Shown one piece after another: positions 8,401 through 12,308 of a stretch of DNA of 12,308 nt. The notes under the pieces are model-generated. The model was given only the letters and a program-made list of their open reading frames with translations, had not been told where the DNA came from and did no database searches. The stretch's first letter is position 1. The number at the start of each line of letters is the position of its first letter. The position numbers and the translations under genes are program-made. Source of the DNA: Prevotellaceae bacterium (lineage in GTDB: Bacteria > Bacteroidota > Bacteroidia > Bacteroidales > UBA932); assembly GCA_031279735.1 (NCBI GenBank), contig JAITHX010000076.1, positions 1-12,308 of the forward strand, in the 5' to 3' direction.

Positions 8401-8722
8401 TTCGAGAGCCAACTTTTTCTTTCACGGTTTTATAGCCCATGAGGGAAAAGACAAGGACGGCGTTCGCATCGGGGGCGGCGATGGAGTATTTGCCGTTGTT
8501 GTCGGTCATGGCGTACACGTTCGTTCCCTCCACCATGACAGTCACGGCGGGAAGAGCTTCGTTCGTTTCGCCAACCGTTTCCGTCACCACCCCCGCGACG
8601 ATTTGCGAATTTTGCGCTCGAAGCGTCGTGCAAAAAATGCACAACAGGATTAAAAGATTTTTCGGCAATGCCGTTCGTCCGACAATCAGGTTCGGAATCG
8701 AGTAAATTGACATCTTCATCAT
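5489..8722 (-). CDS. SusC/RagA-family TonB-dependent outer-membrane transporter
   Basis: Outer-membrane beta-barrel that imports glycan oligosaccharides with TonB-ExbBD energy, acting with the SusD protein encoded next. From ATG 8722 the product has 1077 residues, normal for the family. A signal peptide with the hydrophobic run NLLILLCIFCTTL ends near RAQ (about 35-37). A carboxypeptidase-regulatory-like domain follows (about 41-113, with LPAVTVMVEGT and TDNNGKYSI), then the SusC hallmark VVVVGYGTMKKSDLTGAV (125-142), the plug (about 142-260, with IRIRGISSLN and KDASAAAIYGSRAANG), and the barrel, ending in terminal Phe (FGLNVSF) as expected for barrel insertion. An ATG at 8770 would add 16 residues that do not look like a signal peptide; ATGs at 8719 and 8713 are also possible. 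No SD site is visible. First gene of the operon, so it likely sets its expression. Substrate, probably xylan fragments, is inferred from the GH10 gene. Confidence 0.95.
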   Translation of the reverse strand: MMKMSIYSIPNLIVGRTALPKNLLILLCIFCTTLRAQNSQIVAGVVTETVGETNEALPAVTVMVEGTNVYAMTDNNGKYSIAAPDANAVLVFSLMGYKTVKEKVGSRTVVNVTMEFEEAKALEEVVVVGYGTMKKSDLTGAVASIKSEAIQKSVPTSLDQVLQGRAAGVQVQQNSGMPGATTSIRIRGISSLNASTDPIYVIDGAVIEGGSGGNVNTNPLLSINPSDIVSMDILKDASAAAIYGSRAANGVILITTRRGQKGGATVAYNGYAGWQQIPKKLDVLNLREYAAHRNVLADNGMIDYNNHFVRPDLLGEGTDWQNEMFNTAMMHSHNVSIGGGNEANTYSLGAGYSNQDGIATGSGFRRYNLSGNFDAQAKKWLKTGINFSFSNTFQKLTVSDQSLIQVALRTTPDVPVRNADGSFAASDEQFMPTNPVAMALLIDNHNETYGIRGNTYAEITPGGAAEGLKFRSELSLNYNTSNGYRFQPTYRLSQSQFSDMNEGRFTKQYNKYWGWTNTLTYDRTFNDVHKLTALLGGELQKSVWSYLMGLRSGYPANGSTDLTLGDATTAANDGYSGALPFVGIFGRVFYSYDNRYLLTVTLRRDGSTNFAQGRRWGTFPSAALAWRVSEEAFLKDNATINNLKLRLGYGQVGNQNIPDHFSYMMRYGIATTPWGAGLYADNMSNENVTWETTASMNAGIDLSLLKNRVELVFDWYRKKTADLLMYVYVPDYLLYERNLAWGNVGSLQNAGIEITLNTVNVENRNFSWRSSVNFSLNRNKVLNIGGNSSAQILGRVDDNSWGMTGQTVINRSVEGQPVGQFFGYKVIGRFEKATDFYRKNDNGEIVRTPVMSDLPIDKTSGVWIGDYIYSDLNNDGVINEQDRAFIGNPEPKFTYGIGSTFTYKNIDFSFQLTGVYGNDAVNYARRYMENPRRNISNLFSTALDYARIDLIDPNGPDDYRNVRIAGGASRSPRLPLSTATSDYDFAFSDRFIEDGSYLRIQNVSLGYNFPQQWTQKIGVASVKVYVNLQNLYTFTKYRGFDPEIGVSYGYQGSMLTGVDNGRYPSPRIYTFGLNVSF

Positions 8723-8793
8723 AATTCGTAATGTTTTAATTATACAAAACCACAAGCGTTCATAACACACTATTTACACTTCGTTAAACGGAT

Positions 8794-8802
8794 GCGAAGA
8801 TA
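8794..8802 (-). promoter_or_regulatory. Candidate -7 box of the xylan operon promoter
   Basis: On the minus strand TATCTTCGC is one base off the Bacteroides TAnnTTTG(C) consensus and would start transcription near 8787, leaving a leader of about 65 nt before ATG 8722. No TTTG-like -33 box is found at the usual spacing; the nearest TTTG is too far upstream, in the terminator T-tract. This fits a promoter needing an activator but is weak evidence. Confidence 0.35.
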
Positions 8803-8830
8803 AGCAAAATTCCGAACATGGCGAGCTTTC

Positions 8831-8883
8831 AAAAAAAAAACTTCGCATCCCGTCTGCAATCTGCATTGCATCGGGATGCGAAG
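8831..8883 (-). terminator. Intrinsic terminator of the WG-repeat gene
   Basis: A perfect 12-bp stem, CGGGATGCGAAG (8872-8883) against CTTCGCATCCCG (8841-8852), has a second 6-bp stem in its loop (TGCAAT 8855-8860 with ATTGCA 8865-8870). On the minus strand it is followed directly by ten T residues (8831-8840). It begins 46 nt after the WG-gene stop codon and insulates the xylan operon from it. The opposite strand has only an A-rich tract after the stem, so it works in one direction. Confidence 0.93.
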
Positions 8884-8929
8884 AAAATTTCAAATGAATA
8901 AAATAAATTTATAGCGTGCGGCGAATCTG

Positions 8930-10168
8930 TTAGAGTTCGCAGATGACCGGTTTGCCAGATGTGTCGATATACATTCGCTTGCCGTCTAATTGAACCTCAG
9001 TGAGATTTTCCGAAAAATGCTCCGCCTGATCGTATTTTATGGGAATCACTTCTTTGCCCGTCTTGTCGATAAAACCCCATTTGCTGTTGAGGTGAACTTT
9101 TGCCAGACCTTCCGAAAACCGGTCGGTGTAGTCATATTTATAGGGTGTAACCTCTTGTCCGGTCTTGTCGATGAATCCCCATTTGCCGTTCAGCTGAACG
9201 TCGGCGAGACCCTCTGTGAAAATTCCCGCGCCCTCGTAGATGAGCGGAATAACCTCTTTGCCCGACTTATCGACGAAACCCCACTTGCCGTCGAGCTGCA
9301 CCGGCGCCAAATCCTCCGAAAAAACCCTTGCTCCTTCGTATTTGAGCGGAATGACTTCCTTGCCGGTTCTGTCGATGAAGCCGAGTTTTCCTGCCAGCTG
9401 AACTTCGGCGAGACCGTCGGAAAAATACCATACCTGTCCGTATCTGGGCGGAATAACCTCGCTGCCCTGCTTGTCGATGAAGCCCCATTTGCCGTTCGAC
9501 TTCACCGGCGCGAGACCCTCCGAAAAACTGCCTATCTGGTCATATTGACATGGAATGACTTCGCGTCCGGTCTTGTCGATGATGCCCCACTTTTCGTTCA
9601 GAAGCACGTCGGCGAAACCCTCCAGAAAATAGCCCACCTGATCGTATTTGCAGGGAATAACTTCGTGTCCGGCCTTGTCGATAAATCCCCACTTGCCGTT
9701 TAACTGCACGTCGGCGAGACCTTCCGAAAAATGCGCCACCCGATCGTATTTGCACGGAATCACCTCGTTTCCCGCCTTATCGATAAAGCCCCATTTCCCT
9801 TTCAGCTTCACTTGCGCGAGCCCGTCGGAGAACGCAAAGTCTATCAGACCCGCCAGCATCCCGTCGTATCTCAACGGAACAACCTCGTTGCCCGCCTTGT
9901 CGATGAATCCCAGCTTGTTGTCAACCTGAACTACTGCCAGCCCCTCCGAAAAATTTCCGACCTCGTCGTATTTTTTCATGGTGTGCTGCGCATCGACAAC
10001 CTGAGTTGCGGAGACCAGCATTGCAGTTAACAATGTTCTCTTCACAACGACCAACACGTTCTGCAACATATTCTGCAACACGTTCTGCAACACATTCCCG
10101 TTCGCAAGGATTTCAGGGTGTCGCCCTGTCCGTTTGACGGACTTTCTTTTCAAAACAATATTTCTCAT
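8930..10168 (-). CDS. Exported WG-repeat protein, function unknown
   Basis: Built almost wholly of WG (KWGFIDKxGxEVIP) beta-repeats. Repeat starts fall at residues 86, 126, 160, 194, 228, 262, 296, 330 and 364: the first unit is 40 residues and the rest exactly 34, with a closing half-unit (RMYIDTSGKPVICEL). A half-unit before residue 85 (YDEVGNFSEGLAVV) suggests a closed or stacked beta array. There are no catalytic motifs; WG proteins are common in Bacteroidota and mostly uncharacterised. The export signal is TLLTAMLVSATQVVDAQ (45-61), so the long start at 10168 would place about 40 odd residues, including an NVLQ tandem, before it. ATG 10069 or GTG 10045 (VKRTLLTAM) fit a signal peptide better; the start is unresolved. 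It has its own terminator and is separated by about 300 bp from the symporter gene, so it is probably a single-gene unit. Confidence 0.85.
   Translation of the reverse strand: MRNIVLKRKSVKRTGRHPEILANGNVLQNVLQNMLQNVLVVVKRTLLTAMLVSATQVVDAQHTMKKYDEVGNFSEGLAVVQVDNKLGFIDKAGNEVVPLRYDGMLAGLIDFAFSDGLAQVKLKGKWGFIDKAGNEVIPCKYDRVAHFSEGLADVQLNGKWGFIDKAGHEVIPCKYDQVGYFLEGFADVLLNEKWGIIDKTGREVIPCQYDQIGSFSEGLAPVKSNGKWGFIDKQGSEVIPPRYGQVWYFSDGLAEVQLAGKLGFIDRTGKEVIPLKYEGARVFSEDLAPVQLDGKWGFVDKSGKEVIPLIYEGAGIFTEGLADVQLNGKWGFIDKTGQEVTPYKYDYTDRFSEGLAKVHLNSKWGFIDKTGKEVIPIKYDQAEHFSENLTEVQLDGKRMYIDTSGKPVICEL
8936..9913 (-). repeat. Tandem 102-bp coding repeats of the WG gene
   Basis: Residues 86 to the end are encoded by degenerate in-frame units, 102 bp long after a first 120-bp unit. 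The most conserved part is the segment for WGFIDK-x-G-x-EVIP. Copies differ at many positions, so the array looks old rather than freshly expanded, but recombination between units remains possible. Confidence 0.8.
10052..10099. repeat. 12-bp tandem repeat near the start of the WG gene
   Basis: Four units (plus strand): CAACACGTTCTG, CAACATATTCTG, CAACACGTTCTG, and a diverged CAACACATTCCC. On the coding strand they encode NVLQ-NVLQ-NMLQ-NVL, and each unit holds GTG or ATG followed by TTG in the frame of the WG gene. The array lies just upstream of the predicted signal peptide. Unit changes would keep the frame. Confidence 0.85.
10114..10142. other. Two adjacent hairpins in the WG gene leader or 5' coding end
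   Basis: CAGGG-TGTCG-CCCTG (10114-10128) is followed at once by the perfect 6-bp palindrome GTCCGT-TTG-ACGGAC (10128-10142). Both lie within the first 20 codons if the start at 10168 is used. Back-to-back hairpins are more typical of an untranslated leader than of coding sequence, which favours a downstream start. Confidence 0.5.
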
Positions 10169-10469
10169 AATTTCACATATTTAAACATTCGTAACTTACT
10201 ATTTTTAGGACTTTCAGTCCGTTTCGTAATTTTCGCTCAAGCGTGAAATCCTGATTTTTTCCAGACTTGTTTCAGGTTGTCCAAGTGGGGCGAATAGCTT
10301 TCTTATTTTGACTTCCACTCACTTGCAGTCCCATTGCCTTTACAATAATTCGCTTTCTGAAAACAAAAATAATGAAAATATCTCTACCGTCGCTCCCTGC
10401 TTTCATCTCCATCGTCAACTAATGTGAAAAACTCTAAAAAACAATCTATTTTCGTATCGGGGATGTCGT
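10169..10469. other. 301-bp gap between the symporter and WG genes
   Basis: I find no supported gene or tRNA. It contains a small palindrome GGACT-TTC-AGTCC (10208-10220), a weak stem CGCTCAAGCG (10234-10243) followed on the plus strand by six T, and a minus-strand TATTTTTG (10364-10371) that fits the -7 consensus but has no -33 partner and would give a ~190-nt leader for the WG gene. No convincing intrinsic terminator for the symporter gene is seen on the minus strand. Confidence 0.5.
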
Positions 10470-11876
10470 TCAGCTCTCGATTATCCTGTCGTCGGAATGT
10501 TTATCTATGTCGTCACCCTTAATATATTTCTTTGTTTCGGCGGCTATTACTCCGCTCAACAGAATCAGCGCGACAAGATTCGGTATCGCCATCAAGCCGT
10601 TGGTAATGTCGGCGAAATTCCATACCAAGTCTATCGAAAACACCGCCCCGACGAACACCATAGCCAGAAAAACCGCCTTGTAGGGCAGAACGGACTTGCG
10701 CCCGAACAGATACTCTATCGACTTCTCCGCATAATACGACCACCCTATAATCGTGGTGAAGGCAAACATCAGCAGCGCCACGCCGAGCATCAGCTCGCCG
10801 CAGGGAATTTCCGCAAATGCCAGTCGCGTGAGATTGAATCCGGTAAGCCCCGATTCGTAAGCCCCCGTGTTCACTATGGTCAACCCCGTGAGCGCACAGA
10901 TAACCACCGTGTCCCAAAACGTTCCCGACGACGAAACCAGCGCCTGCCGAACCGGATTGCGCGTTCGCGCCGCCGCCGCCACAATCGCCGCCGAACCAAG
11001 CCCCGATTCATTGGAAAACAATCCGCGAGACACTCCGTAGCGCGCCGCCAGCATTATCGCCGAACCCGCAGCTCCGCCGCCGACAGCTTCAAGCGAAAAT
11101 GCCTGCGAAACAATGATGCCGAGACTGTCCCACAATGTCTCCCAGCCCGTTGTCAATATCCACAGACATCCGGCTACATAAAAACATGCCATGAACGGCA
11201 CAACGCTCTGACTCACCCGGGCAATACTCCGTATTCCACCGACTATCACCAGACCTACCAGCAACGCCAGCACCACGCCCGTCAACACCTTCGTCGATAC
11301 CGAAAAGCCGAATATCCCAACCTCTCCGGCTAAGCCGAAAGTAGTGAATACCGCGTCCTTAATTGAATTTGACTGAGCCGACGAACCTATCCCGAACGCC
11401 GCCATAGCCGCCATAGCCGCGAACATAGAGCCGAGAATCCTGCCCGCCAGCTTGTTTTTCAATCCGTAGCGCAAATAGTACATCGGTCCTCCGGCGATAC
11501 TCCCGTCCTCGCGCTTCACCCTGTATTTAAGAGCGAGCAAGCCCTCGGCATATTTCGTCGAGATACCCAGAATGCCTGCGAGCCATGTCCACATAATTGC
11601 GCCCGGACCGCCCATGGCGATAGCCGTAGCCACGCCCACGATGTTGCCCGTGCCGATAGTGGCGGCGAGAGCCGTAGCCAGCGCGCTGAACTGACTGACA
11701 TCGCCGTGCGAATCCTTGTCGCGCGTCACCGAAAGACGGATAGCCTTTCCTATATGCCGCTGCACGAAACCGAGCCTGAAGGTTAAGAATATATGCGTCC
11801 CGAACAACAGCGTCAAAAGAGGATATCCCCATAACCATGAGGATAATTCGGCAATAAAATCAGAAAATCTTTCCAT
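10470..11876 (-). CDS. AGCS-family alanine/glycine:cation symporter
   Basis: Inner-membrane permease coupling uptake of small amino acids (alanine, glycine) to Na+ or H+. At 468 residues it is of normal family length and has about ten hydrophobic membrane segments. The N-terminal segment (SWLWGYPLLTLLFGTHIFLTFRL, split by no charges until Arg34) is typical. Family marks: ATIGTGNIVGVATAI (72-86) running into GGPGAIMWTWLAGILG (89-104), close to the AGCS signature; GGPMYYLRYGLK (129-140); and ARYGVSRGLFSNESGLGSAA (278-297). The C-terminus is a charged cytoplasmic tail (ETKKYIKGDDIDKHSDDR). All key blocks are intact. Substrate within the family (D- or L-alanine, glycine, or glutamine as for some AlsT proteins) cannot be read from sequence. 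It stands alone, with its own candidate -7 box and an AAAGAG stretch just before the ATG. Confidence 0.94.
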   Translation of the reverse strand: MERFSDFIAELSSWLWGYPLLTLLFGTHIFLTFRLGFVQRHIGKAIRLSVTRDKDSHGDVSQFSALATALAATIGTGNIVGVATAIAMGGPGAIMWTWLAGILGISTKYAEGLLALKYRVKREDGSIAGGPMYYLRYGLKNKLAGRILGSMFAAMAAMAAFGIGSSAQSNSIKDAVFTTFGLAGEVGIFGFSVSTKVLTGVVLALLVGLVIVGGIRSIARVSQSVVPFMACFYVAGCLWILTTGWETLWDSLGIIVSQAFSLEAVGGGAAGSAIMLAARYGVSRGLFSNESGLGSAAIVAAAARTRNPVRQALVSSSGTFWDTVVICALTGLTIVNTGAYESGLTGFNLTRLAFAEIPCGELMLGVALLMFAFTTIIGWSYYAEKSIEYLFGRKSVLPYKAVFLAMVFVGAVFSIDLVWNFADITNGLMAIPNLVALILLSGVIAAETKKYIKGDDIDKHSDDRIIES

Positions 11877-11894
11877 ACTCTTTAATTATTTTAC

Positions 11895-11903
11895 GCAAAG
11901 ATA
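11895..11903 (-). promoter_or_regulatory. -7 promoter box of the symporter gene
   Basis: Minus-strand TATCTTTGC is a full match to the Bacteroides TAnnTTTGc -7 element and lies 18 bp upstream of the ATG at 11876, giving a very short leader. The usual -33 position falls inside the ATGAATT heptad array (11915-11949), where no TTTG is present. Confidence 0.55.
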
Positions 11904-11914
11904 GGATTTTTCCA

Positions 11915-11949
11915 ATGAATTATGAGTTATGAATTATAAATTATGAATT
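11915..11949. repeat. Heptad array, unit ATGAATT x5
   Basis: Five contiguous 7-bp units: ATGAATT, ATGAGTT, ATGAATT, ATAAATT, ATGAATT. It starts 11 bp upstream of the symporter -7 box. Confidence 0.9.
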
Positions 11950-11983
11950 GCCTGACGGAAAGTCGGAGGATTCATTATTAATT

Positions 11984-12011
11984 GTTAATGGTTAATGGTT
12001 AATGGTTAATG
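11984..12011. repeat. Heptad array, unit GTTAATG x4
   Basis: Four perfect copies of GTTAATG, preceded by a related ATTAATT. Read on the other strand this is CATTAAC, matching the ATTAAC heptads on the outer side of the direct 69-bp units, so it belongs to the inverted copy of that element. Confidence 0.9.
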
Positions 12012-12044
12012 CCTATCGGACGGGTGGAGTGAAACGGAGATACT
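12011..12044 (-). repeat. Inverted copy of the GC-rich core
   Basis: This 34-bp segment, opening GCCTATCGGACGGG, is the reverse complement of 12091-12124 with 4 mismatches (30/34) and of the matching part of the unit at 12160. It meets the direct copies head to head near 12045. Confidence 0.85.
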
Positions 12045-12050
12045 GAGCCG

Positions 12051-12228
12051 CAGGCATTAACAATTAAAAATTGACAATTAACAATTAATTAGTGTCTCCG
12101 TTTCCCTCCGCCCGTCCGACAGGCATTAACAATTAACAATTGACAATTAACAATTAATTAGTGTCTCCGTCTCACTCCGCCCGTCCGGTAGGCATTAACA
12201 ATTAACAATTGACCATTAACAATTAAGC
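12051..12228 (+). repeat. Tandem 69-bp composite repeat, 2.5 copies
   Basis: Full copies at 12091-12159 and 12160-12228 differ at 7 positions (62/69). A partial copy at 12051-12090 matches the last 40 bp of the unit with one mismatch. Each unit is a GC-rich core (AGTGTCTCCG... to ...AGGC) followed by AACAATT-type heptads, including one GACAATT. No open reading frame is kept across units. Confidence 0.9.
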
Positions 12229-12257
12229 GGTTCTGCATGGAATTGTGTGGAAAAAGG

Positions 12258-12299
12258 TTGCGTGTTTTTTCACCGCGTTGCGGTGTTTTTGTAACGCAA
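12258..12299. terminator. Nested hairpin with T-runs, possible (bidirectional) terminator
   Basis: Inner stem CACCGC-GTT-GCGGTG (12271-12285) is followed on the plus strand by five T. An outer stem TTGCGT (12258-12263) pairs with ACGCAA (12294-12299), and on the minus strand the outer stem is followed by CCTTTTT. No plus-strand gene precedes it in the window, so it most likely ends a minus-strand gene lying beyond 12308, or a small plus-strand RNA. Confidence 0.45.
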
Positions 12300-12308
12300 G
12301 GGGCGCAG

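Larger units (their letters stand above)
11877..12308. other. Gene-free, repeat-rich region upstream of the symporter
   Basis: No supported gene. From left to right it holds the symporter promoter, an ATGAATT array, a GC-rich core beginning GCCTGACGG (11950-11973), a GTTAATG array, an inverted copy of a GC-rich core, 2.5 direct copies of a 69-bp unit, and a hairpin flanked by T-runs at 12258-12299. Confidence 0.7.

Noticed and set aside
8723..8770. Upstream start for the SusC gene at 8770
   Set aside because: Adds 16 residues that do not fit a signal peptide; the peptide starting at 8722 is sufficient and follows a plausible leader.
8771..8929. WG gene as part of the xylan operon
   Set aside because: A 12-bp stem with ten T residues separates them and a candidate promoter follows it, so co-transcription would require read-through.
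8990..9703. Plus-strand open frame of 237 codons opposite the WG gene
   Set aside because: Its apparent repeats simply mirror the 102-bp WG repeats on the coding strand.
10169..10469. tRNA or small RNA gene in the gap
   Set aside because: No cloverleaf, T-loop or CCA-like end seen; the stems present are 4-5 bp and isolated.
10497..11333. Plus-strand open frame of 278 codons opposite the symporter
   Set aside because: Very Arg/His/Gln-rich translation with no motif; the minus strand encodes an intact membrane transporter.
12011..12130. Tiny open frames starting ATGCCT in each repeat core
   Set aside because: Only 7 to 13 codons, with different stops in each copy; the shared start comes from the repeat sequence.
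12051..12228. CRISPR array
   Set aside because: The units abut with no unique spacers; the variable part is itself heptad repeat, one core copy is inverted, and no cas gene is present.

Overview
The window looks like chromosomal DNA of a member of the Bacteroidota, most likely Bacteroidales. The reasons are a SusC/SusD outer-membrane pair with surface lipoproteins, -7 boxes of the TAnnTTTG type (a clear one before the symporter gene), little reliance on Shine-Dalgarno sites, and AATT-based 7-bp repeat arrays between genes. I cannot name a genus. All six supported genes lie on the minus strand, so transcription runs from high to low coordinates.

Right to left: 11877-12308 is a repeat-rich, gene-free stretch with a hairpin at its outer end. 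Next is a sodium/proton-coupled alanine/glycine symporter of the AGCS family (10470-11876). A 301-bp gap with no recognisable gene follows. Then comes an exported WG-repeat protein with nine ~34-residue repeats (8930-10168), ended by a strong intrinsic terminator (8831-8883). Beyond the terminator lies a four-gene polysaccharide utilisation operon: SusC-like TonB-dependent transporter (5489-8722), SusD-like lipoprotein (3787-5472), a two-TIG-domain surface glycan-binding lipoprotein (2471-3766), and a GH10 endo-xylanase lipoprotein whose catalytic domain is interrupted by two carbohydrate-binding modules (190-2430). The gaps are 16, 20 and 40 bp. Positions 1-189 are non-coding and again repeat-rich.

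The four-gene order matches the known core of xylan utilisation loci in Bacteroides and Prevotella (XusC-XusD-XusE-Xyn10C). The inferred model is that the surface xylanase and glycan-binding protein capture and cut xylan, SusD passes the oligosaccharides to SusC, and SusC imports them with TonB-supplied energy. No regulator, xylosidase, arabinofuranosidase or glucuronidase is in the window, so the locus may continue to the left or rely on genes elsewhere. The symporter and WG gene show no functional link to it.

The least explained content is the repeat DNA. Several arrays of 7-bp units built on AATT plus a variable trinucleotide sit between genes. One fills the whole gap between the glycan-binding and xylanase genes, and one supplies the xylanase stop codon. 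At the right end these heptads combine with a GC-rich core in a 69-bp tandem repeat that includes an inverted copy. The WG gene has an ambiguous start, with 12-bp repeats that each carry a possible start codon.
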